From: Crocinitomicaceae bacterium
Lineage (GTDB): Bacteria > Bacteroidota > Bacteroidia > Flavobacteriales_D > Crocinitomicaceae
Direction of reading: 5' to 3'
DNA: 64,000 nucleotides
NCBI GenBank assembly: GCA_022447665.1
Contig: JAKVAQ010000020.1
Span: 52,505 to 116,504, forward strand
Within the stretch, counting starts at the first letter, position 1, and each line of letters starts with the position of its first letter. Below the pieces are notes generated by a model, which searched no databases, was not told where the DNA came from, and worked only from the letters and a program-made list of their open reading frames with translations. The position numbers were made by a program, and so were the translations under genes. This document shows positions 53,077-62,878 of this stretch, piece after piece.

Positions 53077-56000
53077 ATGAAAACGAACTATAGTCGATTA
53101 TTTTCAACAGTATTTTTCATCTTGGCAATAAATCAAATTTATGGTCAGGAAACCTTGTTTAAGAAGGTCAATAAAGAGACATCTAAAGTTACCTTCCGAA
53201 ATGACATTACCGAAACAGAAGAATTGAACATCTTTCATTATGATTATCTCTATAATGGAGGTGGAGTAGGGGTTTTGGATGTAAACAATGATGGTCTCGA
53301 CGATATTTACTTTGGAGGGAATATGGAGGACGATAAACTCTATTTGAACAAAGGAAATATGGTTTTTGAGGATATCACTAAGTCTTCTGGCATAGATCCA
53401 ACGGGATGGAGTTCTGGGATTTGCGTTTTTGATGTGAATCAAGATGGATTCGATGATATTTATGTCTGTAAATCTGGACCGAAATATACGCCTTATCGCC
53501 ATAATTTACTTTTTGTCAATCAGGGTGATAATACTTTTAAAGAGGAGGCGAAAAAATATGGATTAGAATTAAGTGGTTATTATACGCAGGCCGCTCCTCT
53601 TGATTATGATATGGATGGTGATCTGGATCTCTATGTTATGGGACATCCGCCAACTGAAAGTCTTAAAGTTCCTCTAAAAACAATGCTTGAACGCTTGGAG
53701 AATAAAGAGGTTCCTGGAGACGCGTTAATGCGAAATGACAATGGTGTTTTCAAAGATGTTTCGAGGTTCTTTGGAATATATGAATTTGGCTTTGGTCTTG
53801 GATTGGCAATAACGGATATGAATTATGACAATTATCCTGACGTAGTTGTGGCCAATGATTTTGATGAGCCAGACCATCTTTTTGTAAATCAAAAAAATGG
53901 AGCATTTGAAGATCAAGCGTTGAAGTATTTCAAGCATACCAGTAATTACAGTATGGGTAACGATGTTGGCGATATTAATAATGATGGCTTGATGGATATT
54001 ATTACAGTGGATATGGCACAGATTACACATGAACGTTCCAAGCAGAACATGGAATCTATGTCACCTGAAAAATTTAAAGCGAGGCTTTTACTCGGGTGGA
54101 ACCATCAATACATGCACAATATGTTACAGCTAAGCACTGGTATGGGGTCTTATCAAGAAATTGCTCAAATGGCGGGTGTAGCAAAGACAGATTGGAGTTG
54201 GGCGCCTCTATTTTTTGATATCGATGGTGATGGCTGGCAAGATTTATTTGTATCAAACGGATATAAAAGAGATACTAAAAACAATGATGCTCTTACCGAA
54301 ATTAAGGCGAATTATGATCCTGAGGGTTCTGGAACTAAATTACTTCCACTTATTGAGTTAATTCCTTCTGAGAATATTGCCAATTACTTCTTTAGAAATA
54401 ATAAGGACCTTACTTTTGAAGATGCTTCGTTGGAATGGGGAGTGAACGAGGCAATGAAATCAAATGGCGCTGCTTATGCCGATTTAGATAATGATGGCGA
54501 TTTAGATTTGATTATAAATAATGTTGATGAATATGCCTCGATCTACGAGAATACAGCTGAACTAGGCGACCGCACATTAAAAGTTGATTTTTCAGGTCTT
54601 AAACTTCATGAATATTTAGGTGCGAAAATATGTTTGGTATCAGAAAAAGGTATAAGCCAATTTAGAGAGGCGTTTTTTGTAAGAGGTTATCAATCAACGG
54701 TTACTAGAAAAATAAACTTCTTTTTGCCAGAAGGTGATAGGCCCAGTAAATTATACATTACATACCAGAACGGTCAAATACAGACTTACGACTGCAACGG
54801 GAAGAAAGCGATTACGGTTGCTAAACCTACGAATGAGTTTAAAGAAGCTTATCCTATAGTTTTCAATACTTTACTCAAGGACATTACGAAAGAACAGGAG
54901 CTAATGGCTTTGCATATGGAAGATGATTTCGATGCTATGAAAAGAGAGACACTACTGCCGCACAAACAATCTATGAACGGACCCATAGTTAAATCTGGGG
55001 ACTTTAATAATGATGGTTTAGAAGACCTAATTTTGGGCAGTAGTAAAGGAAGACTACCTCAGGTGTTTATGCAAAAAGAAGATGGAACATTTTTCGCTTC
55101 TAGAGTACCATCATTTTATGTGCGAAGAAATCTTGAAGAATCAGATATTCATGTGTTTGATCTAAATAACGATGGCAACTTAGACCTTTTAATGACTTCA
55201 AATGGTTATGAAAAGGAAAATGGCGATTCATCGTATCTGGCGCATTTGTTTATAGGTAATGGTGAGGGTGTTTTCGGCATCGTGAAAAATGCCATTCCGG
55301 ATGTTTTTACGAGTACATCAAAAATAATCCCCTCTGATGCTGATAGCGATGGAGACTTAGACTTTTTGATTTTAGGCTCTGCTGTCCCCGGACGTTACCC
55401 AGAATGTTCTGAAAGTTTTTTCTTTAGAAACGATAAAGGATTTTATAAGAATGCGACCTCAGAAGTATTTCCGGATATCAATAATCAATACGGGGTGTGG
55501 AAAGATGGCGAGTTCATGGACATTGATGGTGATAGCGACCTAGATTTTACTGGAGTAGGAGAGTGGACTGGTTTCGAGGTTTTTGAAAATGATAATGGAG
55601 TATTCAAATATTCTTCAAACAATATGTTAGAAGTAGGTTGGTGGAATTGTATGGAGGTAATTGACATTGATAATGATGGAGATAAAGACATATTATTGGG
55701 TAATGCTGGATTGAATAATAAATTTCATCCTTCTGAGAAAAAACCATTGCGTGTATATGGTGGTGATTTCGACGGTAATGGAAAATATGAGTCGGTATTG
55801 GCGTGTAAAAGAGATAAAGAGTTTTTACCTGTTCGCGGAAGGGAATGTTCTTCAGGTCAATTACCATATATTGCTGAAGAATTTAGTACTTATAAGGCTT
55901 TTGCTGAAGCTGATATTGAAGACATATATGGTAAAGAGAAGTTGAGCAAAGGATTGTCATTTACAGCTACTGAGTTTGCCTCTGGAATATTAATGAATAA

Positions 56001-56343
56001 TGAGGGCAAGTATGAGTTCAAGTCCTTTCCTAATGGAGCTCAAGTTTCTTGGTTAAGAGACTTTGAGGTAACAGATCTCAATAATGATGGAAGGCTTGAT
56101 ATAATAGGGGTTGGAAATCATTTTGGAGCTGAAGTTGAAACTACAAATTATGATGCTTCTGTTGGTGCCGTTTTAATCCAGCAAGAGGATGGGAGCTTTG
56201 AATATCTTATGCCTTATGAATCAGGATTATATGTTCATTCAGATTCACGAGAAATTGAGCCGCTTAAAATGGCAAATGGTAAAACTGCTTATTTAATTAG
56301 CGTGAACAATGGAATGTTGCGATTGTTTACAACGGTTAAATAG
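53077..56343 (+). CDS. Large secreted VCBS/FG-GAP repeat protein with ASPIC/UnbV-like segment
   Basis: 1088 residues with a signal peptide (about 1-23). At least a dozen calcium-binding-type loops of the form D-x-N/D-x-D-G-x-x-D-h are spread over it, for example DVNNDGLDDIYF, DYDMDGDLDLYV, DIDGDGWQDLFV, DFNNDGLEDLIL and DIDNDGDKDILL, in two blocks predicted to be beta-propellers. Between them (about 505-590) is an ASPIC/UnbV-like part (GDRPSKLYITYQNGQIQTY). This CRTAC1-like layout is common in marine Bacteroidota, often near glycan-uptake genes, but none are here. It is probably surface-located. Its end overlaps the convergent aminotransferase by 8 bases. Confidence 0.88.
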   Translation: MKTNYSRLFSTVFFILAINQIYGQETLFKKVNKETSKVTFRNDITETEELNIFHYDYLYNGGGVGVLDVNNDGLDDIYFGGNMEDDKLYLNKGNMVFEDITKSSGIDPTGWSSGICVFDVNQDGFDDIYVCKSGPKYTPYRHNLLFVNQGDNTFKEEAKKYGLELSGYYTQAAPLDYDMDGDLDLYVMGHPPTESLKVPLKTMLERLENKEVPGDALMRNDNGVFKDVSRFFGIYEFGFGLGLAITDMNYDNYPDVVVANDFDEPDHLFVNQKNGAFEDQALKYFKHTSNYSMGNDVGDINNDGLMDIITVDMAQITHERSKQNMESMSPEKFKARLLLGWNHQYMHNMLQLSTGMGSYQEIAQMAGVAKTDWSWAPLFFDIDGDGWQDLFVSNGYKRDTKNNDALTEIKANYDPEGSGTKLLPLIELIPSENIANYFFRNNKDLTFEDASLEWGVNEAMKSNGAAYADLDNDGDLDLIINNVDEYASIYENTAELGDRTLKVDFSGLKLHEYLGAKICLVSEKGISQFREAFFVRGYQSTVTRKINFFLPEGDRPSKLYITYQNGQIQTYDCNGKKAITVAKPTNEFKEAYPIVFNTLLKDITKEQELMALHMEDDFDAMKRETLLPHKQSMNGPIVKSGDFNNDGLEDLILGSSKGRLPQVFMQKEDGTFFASRVPSFYVRRNLEESDIHVFDLNNDGNLDLLMTSNGYEKENGDSSYLAHLFIGNGEGVFGIVKNAIPDVFTSTSKIIPSDADSDGDLDFLILGSAVPGRYPECSESFFFRNDKGFYKNATSEVFPDINNQYGVWKDGEFMDIDGDSDLDFTGVGEWTGFEVFENDNGVFKYSSNNMLEVGWWNCMEVIDIDNDGDKDILLGNAGLNNKFHPSEKKPLRVYGGDFDGNGKYESVLACKRDKEFLPVRGRECSSGQLPYIAEEFSTYKAFAEADIEDIYGKEKLSKGLSFTATEFASGILMNNEGKYEFKSFPNGAQVSWLRDFEVTDLNNDGRLDIIGVGNHFGAEVETTNYDASVGAVLIQQEDGSFEYLMPYESGLYVHSDSREIEPLKMANGKTAYLISVNNGMLRLFTTVK

Positions 56344-57541
56344 TTGTTTCTTCAATAGCTTCTAGAATAATCTTACCAGCTTCTTTAATTTGAGCTTCGG
56401 TTATTGTTAGTGGAGGAGATAGCCTAAAAGCGTTTGGTGTTGACAGAAACCAAAAACCTATTAACCCTTTTTCCAAGCAGGCTTTTACAACTTTCTCAAC
56501 GCGCTCAAAACTCTCCATTTCAATAGCGAACATTAAACCTTTTCGCCGAATCTCATGAACTTCACTGTTCTTAATTATTATGCTTTCCAGTAAGGCTCCT
56601 TTTTCTTCCACGCCATCGAGAATATCTTCATCTTTTATGGCTTTTAGACAAGCAGCTACAGCGGCGCACACTACAGGGTGACCACCAAATGTGGTAATGT
56701 GTCCAAGAATAGGGTTTTGGGAAAGTTCTTTCATTTTATCTCGGGAAGAAACAAATGCACCAACATTCATTCCTCCGCCTAAGGCTTTGCCCAGCAATAA
56801 AATGTCAGGAACAACATTGTAATGCTCAAAAGCAAACATTTTGCCTGTACGTCCAATTCCTGTTTGAATTTCATCTAAAATTAGTTGAGCACCAGTTTCA
56901 CTGCATCTTTTTCGCAAAACATCCATAAAATTTTGGTCTGGAATTCTAACACCAGCATCACCTTGAATAGTTTCCATAACTACTGCTGCGGTTTTATTCG
57001 ATATGTTATTGAGATCTTCAATTGAGTTGAAGGTAAGGTGTTTGATTTCAGGAAGTAAAGGCCTAAACTTTTCAGTTTTATCTGGATTACTCGCTAAACT
57101 TAAAGCGCCATGTGTACTTCCATGATAAGCTCCTTTAAATGCAATTATTTCTGAACGCCCAGTTAGTCTCTTAGCCAACTTCAAGGCTCCTTCAGCTGCT
57201 TCGGTTCCGGAATTCACAAAATACACCTGGTTTAGAGATTCTGGTAAATAGGAGAGTAATTCCTTAGCTGCATCCAATTGTGCATCTTGAATATATTCTC
57301 CATACACCATTACGTGCATGTGCTTTTCAACCTGCGATTTAATTGCTTCTATTACTGAGGGGTGCGAGTGACCGATATTATTTACCGCTACACCGGCAAT
57401 CATATCCATGTATTGTTTGCCTTTTTTATCGTAGATATAAATACCCTCAGCGTTCTCTACATCAATGAGATAAGGTGTCCCGTTTGTTTGAGCGAGCGTC
57501 TTGAGAAATTTATCTTGGCGGTCCATCATGCTTTTGTCCAT
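56336..57541 (-). CDS. Class III PLP-dependent aminotransferase
   Basis: 401 residues, like acetylornithine/ornithine/4-aminobutyrate aminotransferases. Visible are YFVNSGTEAAEGALKLAKR (about 106-124), LILDEIQTGIGRTGKMFAFEH (about 213-233) and the PLP lysine in LLLGKALGGGMNVGAF (near 250). Substrate is uncertain and no arginine genes are nearby. The 5' end overlaps the Spy-like gene by up to 32 bases; in-frame ATGs at 57529 and 57526 would shorten this. Confidence 0.85.
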   Translation of the reverse strand: MDKSMMDRQDKFLKTLAQTNGTPYLIDVENAEGIYIYDKKGKQYMDMIAGVAVNNIGHSHPSVIEAIKSQVEKHMHVMVYGEYIQDAQLDAAKELLSYLPESLNQVYFVNSGTEAAEGALKLAKRLTGRSEIIAFKGAYHGSTHGALSLASNPDKTEKFRPLLPEIKHLTFNSIEDLNNISNKTAAVVMETIQGDAGVRIPDQNFMDVLRKRCSETGAQLILDEIQTGIGRTGKMFAFEHYNVVPDILLLGKALGGGMNVGAFVSSRDKMKELSQNPILGHITTFGGHPVVCAAVAACLKAIKDEDILDGVEEKGALLESIIIKNSEVHEIRRKGLMFAIEMESFERVEKVVKACLEKGLIGFWFLSTPNAFRLSPPLTITEAQIKEAGKIILEAIEETTI

Positions 57542-57977
57542 CCCCTTTAAGTCTTTTCAAAAGTACGCGTTTAAATTTTTCTTCCGCCATGAATACTTTA
57601 GTAGCTTTCTTTTTTCCTAGTATTTCCGAGAACTTTACTAGGTAATCGAGTCTTATTTCTGCCTCTTTCGCGTGGGTCTTAAAAACTAGTTCAGAAAGTT
57701 CATAAGCTCTATCGTCGGTTAGATTCTCTATGAACTTCATCTCTTTCATGTACTCCTTACGTTCCTTATGAACTTCTTTAATTTCTGCGGCGTAAAGATT
57801 ATACACTGGCCAGAATTTTTCCGCTTCTTCGGGAGTTAGCGCTAATTCAGTAGAAATAAAAGCGATCTTTTCTGCCTCTATCTCTTCACGGGTCATCTTT
57901 TTTTTGCCTGGGCCGTCTTGGCTAAATGAGAACCCCGTAAAAAGAGTTAATAAAGTAAATAGTAGAAAGTGTCTCAT
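57510..57977 (-). CDS. Periplasmic Spy/CpxP-like helical protein
   Basis: 155 residues with a signal peptide (about 1-19). It is almost wholly charged helix, with ELALTPEEAEKFWPVYNLYAAEIKEV (an LTxxEAxxFWPxY pattern typical of Bacteroidota members) and LGKKKATKVFMAEEKFKRVLL. Related proteins are periplasmic chaperone-like or sensor proteins. It is the third gene of a set with an ECF sigma factor and a membrane anti-sigma-like protein, with 6 bases to the latter, suggesting an envelope-stress output or modulator. Confidence 0.75.
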   Translation of the reverse strand: MRHFLLFTLLTLFTGFSFSQDGPGKKKMTREEIEAEKIAFISTELALTPEEAEKFWPVYNLYAAEIKEVHKERKEYMKEMKFIENLTDDRAYELSELVFKTHAKEAEIRLDYLVKFSEILGKKKATKVFMAEEKFKRVLLKRLKGDGQKHDGPPR

Positions 57978-57983
57978 AATTCC

Positions 57984-58586
57984 TTATAAATCAAAATAAA
58001 TATCCTCAAAATCCCCTCCTACATAGTCCAAAATAGCGTCTTCTTCTTCTTCGGTGTCTTCTTCGTCTTCATGACCGTATTCTCCCTCCACAAAGTCTTC
58101 TTCAACTTCTTCTTCGGACTCTTCTTCAAGATAAAAGTCGTATAACGTCGACTCGTCGATAAACGCTAAATATTCGTCCATTTCATCTTCTTCAGTATTT
58201 GTTTCTTCCGCAATTGGAATAGTGACTTCACCACCTCCAGGATCAACATTGTTGTTTCCTAAAAATGGTACTACAAGAAGTCCGATAATTAAAATTGCTG
58301 CAATTGAAGCTGTAGCGAAAAGAAGTCTTTTTGGTTTAAACGCAATAACTTTCTCATTGTGTATTCGATTAATTATTGCGGATTTCGACTGTTCAAAGTA
58401 ACCTGCCGGTAACTGAGGACGTTCAGCTTTTATCAAGAAATCAAGCGCTGATTCATCTAAATATTCAGGAATTTCAAACCCATCTATAGAATCAGATAGC
58501 CTATTCTGAAACTTCTCAAAAAAGTTTTCAGGTAAGATAGACTTATCCTTATTGTTAAAATCGCTATTTGCTGATTTCTCTTCCAT
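57984..58586 (-). CDS. Single-pass anti-sigma-like membrane protein with acidic tail
   Basis: 200 residues. The N-terminal cytoplasmic part (about 1-85) has two related segments, NFFEKFQNRLSDSIDGFEIPE and AGYFEQSKSAIINRIHNE. One membrane helix follows (about 89-108). The periplasmic part is extremely acidic (about 130-195 is mostly Glu and Asp). Location directly after an ECF sigma gene supports an anti-sigma role, though no zinc-binding anti-sigma motif is seen. It could respond to metals or envelope charge; that is inference. Confidence 0.65.
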   Translation of the reverse strand: MEEKSANSDFNNKDKSILPENFFEKFQNRLSDSIDGFEIPEYLDESALDFLIKAERPQLPAGYFEQSKSAIINRIHNEKVIAFKPKRLLFATASIAAILIIGLLVVPFLGNNNVDPGGGEVTIPIAEETNTEEDEMDEYLAFIDESTLYDFYLEEESEEEVEEDFVEGEYGHEDEEDTEEEEDAILDYVGGDFEDIYFDL

Positions 58587-58618
58587 TTTCTTCTTTGACT
58601 ATAAAAAACACAAAAGGT

Positions 58619-59146
58619 TTAAAGTGTCTCAAAATATTCTTTTATTTTCTTAACTGCCAGGTGATAAGAGGCTTTTAACCCTCCTTCACTGGTACCAGTT
58701 ATCTTACTTATTTCTTTGAACTTTAGCTCGTCGAAGTATTTCAACTCGAATACAATTTTTTGTTTTTCAGGCAATAAATTCAATGCTTTATATAAAAGAC
58801 TTTCAATCTCTTCACCTGTATAATCATTTCCAAAAACCGCATTTTTACTTTCAAATAGGGGAGGATCATACTCAACTGAAGGCATTTTATTCTCCTTGTT
58901 CAAATAGTTTGTTGATTCGTTAAATGCAATTCTATAGATCCATGTATATAAATTGGATTCTTCTCGAAATTTAGGAAGTGCGTTCCAGACCTTTATAAAG
59001 GTGTTTTGCATTACATCTTCGGTCGCTTCATGTGTCTTGAGCATGCGACGAATTTGCCAGTATACACGTTCCTGGTAGGTGTCCAAAATTGCTTTGAACC
59101 CCGCGTTTTTATCCTCTTTGTATAACTCTATTAACTCCTTGTCCAA
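58619..59146 (-). CDS. ECF RNA polymerase sigma factor
   Basis: 175 residues. Region 2 is at about 12-80 (TEDVMQNTFIKVWNALPKFREESNLYTWIYRIAFNESTNYL) and region 4 at about 115-170 (LPEKQKIVFELKYFDELKFKEISKITGTSEGGLKASYHLAVKKIKEY). The linker between them is short, typical of the RpoE-like ECF class. It heads a three-gene set with the membrane protein and the Spy-like protein. It differs clearly from the crt-operon sigma factor (5227-5721). The transketolase subunit gene lies 25 bases upstream. Confidence 0.92.
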   Translation of the reverse strand: MDKELIELYKEDKNAGFKAILDTYQERVYWQIRRMLKTHEATEDVMQNTFIKVWNALPKFREESNLYTWIYRIAFNESTNYLNKENKMPSVEYDPPLFESKNAVFGNDYTGEEIESLLYKALNLLPEKQKIVFELKYFDELKFKEISKITGTSEGGLKASYHLAVKKIKEYFETL

Positions 59147-59171
59147 ACTTCAATGTTTGTCAAGACTAATG

Positions 59172-60125
59172 TTAGATTCTTTGAAGAACTCTTTCTACGG
59201 CAGCAATAATATCTGGAGTATCAATACCGTATTTTGTCATTAATTCGTCTGGCTTACCACTTTCACCGAAAGTGTCATTAACAGCAACCATTTCCATTGG
59301 AGTTGGCAGTTTTTCAGCTAATAACTGAGCAATGCTGTCACCTAAGCCTCCATGACGCATGTGTTCTTCAGCAGTTACTACACATTTTGTCTTGCTTATT
59401 GATTCTATGACTGCTTTTTCATCCAAAGGTTTAATGGTATGAATATTTATTATTTCAGGATTAATACCTTTTTCCAATAAAACCGTAGAAGCTTCAATAG
59501 CTTTCCATACTAAATGTCCTGTGGCTATGATAGTTACGTGTTTTCCCTCACGAATCATTTGCGCTTTTCCAATTTCAAATTTTTCATCTGCAGGAGTGAA
59601 ATTTGGAACTTTTGGTCTACCAAATCTTAAATAAACCGGGCCTTCGTGTTCTGCAATGGCGATAGTTGCGGCCTTCGTTTGGTTATAATCGCATGGAGAA
59701 ATAACCGTCATGTTTGGAAGCATTTTCATTAGCCCAATATCCTCCAAAATCTGATGGGTAGCGCCATCTTCTCCAAGCGTCAGTCCCGCGTGAGAAGCAC
59801 AAATTTTTACGTTCTTCTTAGAATATGCAACACTCTGTCTAATTTGGTCATAAACTCGACCAGTTGAGAAGTTTGCAAACGTTCCCGTAAAAGGAATTTT
59901 ACCACCAATGGTTAAACCAGCAGCAATTCCAATCATGTTGGCTTCTGCAATTCCAACTTGTACAAATCGGTCAGGATTTTCCTTTTTGAAATCACCCATT
60001 TTAAGTGATCCTGTCAAATCAGCACAAAGTGCTACAACATCTTTGTTTGTTCTTCCTAATTCTGTTAGTCCGTCCCCAAAACCAGAACGTGTGTCTTTAT
60101 GATCCATTACTACTAATTCTTCCAT
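59172..60125 (-). CDS. Transketolase, C-terminal subunit
   Basis: 317 residues holding the pyrimidine-binding and C-terminal domains of transketolase: DLTGSLKM, FVQVGIAEANMIGIAAGLTIGGKIPFTGTFANF, EDGATHQILEDIGLMKMLP and VVTAEEHMRHGGLGDSIAQLL. The N-terminal half is encoded separately at 61496-62344, with a VWA gene between them. The two polypeptides should assemble into one thiamine-diphosphate enzyme of the pentose phosphate pathway. Confidence 0.92.
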   Translation of the reverse strand: MEELVVMDHKDTRSGFGDGLTELGRTNKDVVALCADLTGSLKMGDFKKENPDRFVQVGIAEANMIGIAAGLTIGGKIPFTGTFANFSTGRVYDQIRQSVAYSKKNVKICASHAGLTLGEDGATHQILEDIGLMKMLPNMTVISPCDYNQTKAATIAIAEHEGPVYLRFGRPKVPNFTPADEKFEIGKAQMIREGKHVTIIATGHLVWKAIEASTVLLEKGINPEIINIHTIKPLDEKAVIESISKTKCVVTAEEHMRHGGLGDSIAQLLAEKLPTPMEMVAVNDTFGESGKPDELMTKYGIDTPDIIAAVERVLQRI

Positions 60126-60128
60126 AGA

Positions 60129-61496
60129 TTAAAGGTTTATTCCGGTATCCTGACCAGAAATGATTTTAAAGTTTTTAGTATTTGTATAATTTACTGAATA
60201 AGTGTCTTTAAGTCTATACACCACTTGGTATTCACCAGGCTGTAGGTATTTAATATCGGATGTCTTGTCGTAATTCAAGTCGCAGACCCATTCGAGAGTG
60301 CCGTCATCCTTAAATACGAATATTTGTCCAACAATAGGCTTGTAGGCTTTCCATTTCAATTGACCGGATCCAGGAATATCTAGATAAGTGTGTGAGCCTT
60401 GATCAATCTTTACATCATTAAAATAGATTCGAGGGAGCGTAAATACTTCTACATCATAAGTGCCAACGATATATTTTTGAAATTCTCCAGTCTTTTGAGC
60501 GTTTAAGGTTATTGACTTTCCTGCTTGAGTAACACGGACAGTTACATCATTTGTTTTAGTCGGTCCCTTTATTCGTGTTTGCAACATTCCCTGGGGAGTG
60601 TTTAATATAATGTGATTGTGAATTCCTTTCTTAACGTCAAAATTCTTAATTTCAACTAGAGGCAGGGTATTTGCCACAACATCATAATTAATATCTGGAT
60701 CAATTATCGTAATAGTATCTGGATTGCCCTTTATGTTTAAGGTATGCATAAAAGTGTATTTTAAATTATTTGTTCCAGCTTCATATAAAAACACAGTGGT
60801 ATTTGTTTCTGTCGGATTTCCATCAATGTCCATAAGGTCAATTTGCACAGTTGTATTCAAAACGGCATCTGCAATTACACTTTTCATGGCTGTAGCAAAA
60901 GCTTCCGGTGTTGAAGCTTCGTAGTAGCGACCTATACATTCAAAATCGTCTAAATAACTCAAGTCCATTCCTAAGCCAACCACAAACGGCGTAACTCCTA
61001 TTCCTTTTGATTTTAATTTGGCGGCAACCTCACAAGGAAAAGCATCACAAGCTTCCAACCCATCCGTAATAAGTATAATTACGTTACGTGTTGTATTGTC
61101 AGGGAAATCGTCGTAAGCAGCTTCTAAAGAATTTGCTATAGGCGTGGTTCCTTTTGGTTGAACATGATTAATAAAGTGCTTAATTTCCGCGTAATTATTA
61201 GGGCCGAAAGGAACTTCTAGTTTAGTATCATTACAATCTTGATACGTCGCTGTTACAGGAGACTGATGACCGTAAACCCTTAGCGCGATTTCTAAATTCT
61301 CAACACCCATTAGGTCATCAATGCTTGCACAAAGAATTTCCCTGGCTCTTTCAATTTTCGATCTTCCTTCCCATTTTCCGTTCATAGAGTTAGAAGCATC
61401 GAAGATAAATAGGATACGTGTTTTTTGCTGGGCCTGCGAATTTCCCGCAGCCATAAAGCAAAAAAGAACAATTAATACCCTATAAAATAAACTCAT
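60129..61496 (-). CDS. Secreted von Willebrand factor A domain protein
   Basis: 455 residues with a signal peptide (about 1-22, ending SQAQ). The VWA domain (about 27-215) has the MIDAS residues in FDASNSMNG (near 33), GTTPIANSLEAA and ITDGLEACD, so it should bind a divalent metal. Cysteines in EILCASID, QDCNDT, CDAFPCEVA may form disulfides. The rest (about 215-455) is a series of beta-sandwich-like segments. It overlaps the transketolase N-terminal gene by one base (TAATG) and ends 3 bases before the C-terminal one. Its role with an intracellular enzyme is not apparent. Confidence 0.85.
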   Translation of the reverse strand: MSLFYRVLIVLFCFMAAGNSQAQQKTRILFIFDASNSMNGKWEGRSKIERAREILCASIDDLMGVENLEIALRVYGHQSPVTATYQDCNDTKLEVPFGPNNYAEIKHFINHVQPKGTTPIANSLEAAYDDFPDNTTRNVIILITDGLEACDAFPCEVAAKLKSKGIGVTPFVVGLGMDLSYLDDFECIGRYYEASTPEAFATAMKSVIADAVLNTTVQIDLMDIDGNPTETNTTVFLYEAGTNNLKYTFMHTLNIKGNPDTITIIDPDINYDVVANTLPLVEIKNFDVKKGIHNHIILNTPQGMLQTRIKGPTKTNDVTVRVTQAGKSITLNAQKTGEFQKYIVGTYDVEVFTLPRIYFNDVKIDQGSHTYLDIPGSGQLKWKAYKPIVGQIFVFKDDGTLEWVCDLNYDKTSDIKYLQPGEYQVVYRLKDTYSVNYTNTKNFKIISGQDTGINL

Positions 61497-62344
61497 TAAT
61501 AATCACCTAAAGTTTCTTCTAGTTGAGATAGTGCAATTTCTGTTTGTTCATCGCTTGGCGACTTTCCATGCCACTCATGAGTGCCACTCATAAAGTCAAC
61601 TCCTTCTCCCATAACGGTTTTCATGATAATAATTACAGGTTTTCCATTACCGCATTTCGATTTTGCTAAATCCAGCTTGGCTATAATGTCATTAAAATCA
61701 TGACCGTCCATTTCAAGAACTTCCCATCCAAAAGCTTGCCACTTTTCTTTCAGACTGCCCATTGGAAGTACGTCATCGATATCGCCATCGATTTGTTTGT
61801 GATTATAATCTATGGTACAAATTAAGTTGTCTATCCCTTTACCAGCAGCAAACATTGCCGCTTCCCAGATTTGACCTTCTTGTAATTCTCCATCGCCATG
61901 CAGAGAATAAACAATTTTATCATCTCCGTTTAGTTTTTTTGTGATTGCTGCACCAATAGCCACGGACATTCCTTGCCCCAATGAACCTGATGCAACACGT
62001 ACACCGGGAAGATTTTTAGACACACTTGGGTGACCTTGAAGTCTAGAATCTATCTTTCTAAATGTATTTAGTTCTTCTGTTGGGAAATAACCTCTTCTTG
62101 AAAGAATAGAGTAGAGTACCGGTGATATATGACCATTGGATAAAAAGAATAAATCTTCATTTTTACCATCCATTGTAAAATTTGATGGGTCAATGTCCAA
62201 TACTCTGAAGTAAAGAGTTGAGAGAAAATCTGCACAACCCATGGATCCTCCAGGATGACCTGATTTTACAGCACTTACCATTCTAATAATATCTCTTCTT
62301 ACCTGAGTACTAAGACGTTCTAATTCTTTAATTTCCATAGCCAT
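61496..62344 (-). CDS. Transketolase, N-terminal subunit
   Basis: 282 residues forming the thiamine-diphosphate-binding domain: SGHPGGSMGCADFLSTLYF (about 28-46), FFLSNGHISPVLYSIL, SGSLGQGMSVAIGAA and the ThDP/Mg motif YSLHGDGELQEGQIWEAAMFA followed by NLICTIDYNHKQIDGD. The protein stops after ALSQLEETLGDY, so the rest of the enzyme must come from 59172-60125. ATG 62338 is an alternative start. Confidence 0.92.
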   Translation of the reverse strand: MAMEIKELERLSTQVRRDIIRMVSAVKSGHPGGSMGCADFLSTLYFRVLDIDPSNFTMDGKNEDLFFLSNGHISPVLYSILSRRGYFPTEELNTFRKIDSRLQGHPSVSKNLPGVRVASGSLGQGMSVAIGAAITKKLNGDDKIVYSLHGDGELQEGQIWEAAMFAAGKGIDNLICTIDYNHKQIDGDIDDVLPMGSLKEKWQAFGWEVLEMDGHDFNDIIAKLDLAKSKCGNGKPVIIIMKTVMGEGVDFMSGTHEWHGKSPSDEQTEIALSQLEETLGDY

Positions 62345-62547
62345 TTAAGTTATATCGCAAAAATAAAATTATCTGTCCTGAAGGACCTTTTATTACTGTC
62401 GAAAGTTTTGCACAATTTTCGGGAATATTAACGGTCTGTGGGCTAATTGAAAAAAAAATCACATTTTTGCAGTCCTTACGTGCAACTTATAGCAACCTAA
62501 AATCGTTGTGTTTTTGGGAAATAATGAGCACACAAAAAAACTAGTTT

Positions 62548-62874
62548 ATGAAACAATTATTCGCGATCGCTATATTATTTATCGGTTCAGCAAGTATAGC
62601 ACAAACTGAATCAGGTGAAAAAATAGAAAGAATGAAGGTCTATAAGTGGGAAAATAACAGGACCACAACCAACGAGACTAAAGAGAAGAAGGAAATGACG
62701 AAGGAGGAAGAGATTGCCTATTGCGAAGGAATCATTAAATCTCTTGATGAAAAAGAAAAGGCCATTCGCTCTAATCCAGAAGAATTAGCGAAAGCAACTC
62801 AAGAAGGTTGGTTCGTTGAAGCCGAGAAAACACGTGCTGAGATGAATGCTAGAATTGAAGAATTAAAAAAATAG
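62548..62874 (+). CDS. Small secreted helical protein, unknown function
   Basis: 108 residues with a signal peptide (MKQLFAIAILFIGSASIAQ). The mature part is highly charged with one cysteine (AYCEGI) and a predicted helix or coiled coil from about 48 to the end. I recognise no family. The next gene starts 4 bases later, so they are probably cotranscribed. Upstream, 203 bases divergent from the transketolase gene hold only a small GTCC-TGAA-GGAC hairpin and no clear promoter box. Confidence 0.65.
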   Translation: MKQLFAIAILFIGSASIAQTESGEKIERMKVYKWENNRTTTNETKEKKEMTKEEEIAYCEGIIKSLDEKEKAIRSNPEELAKATQEGWFVEAEKTRAEMNARIEELKK

Positions 62875-62878
62875 AATC

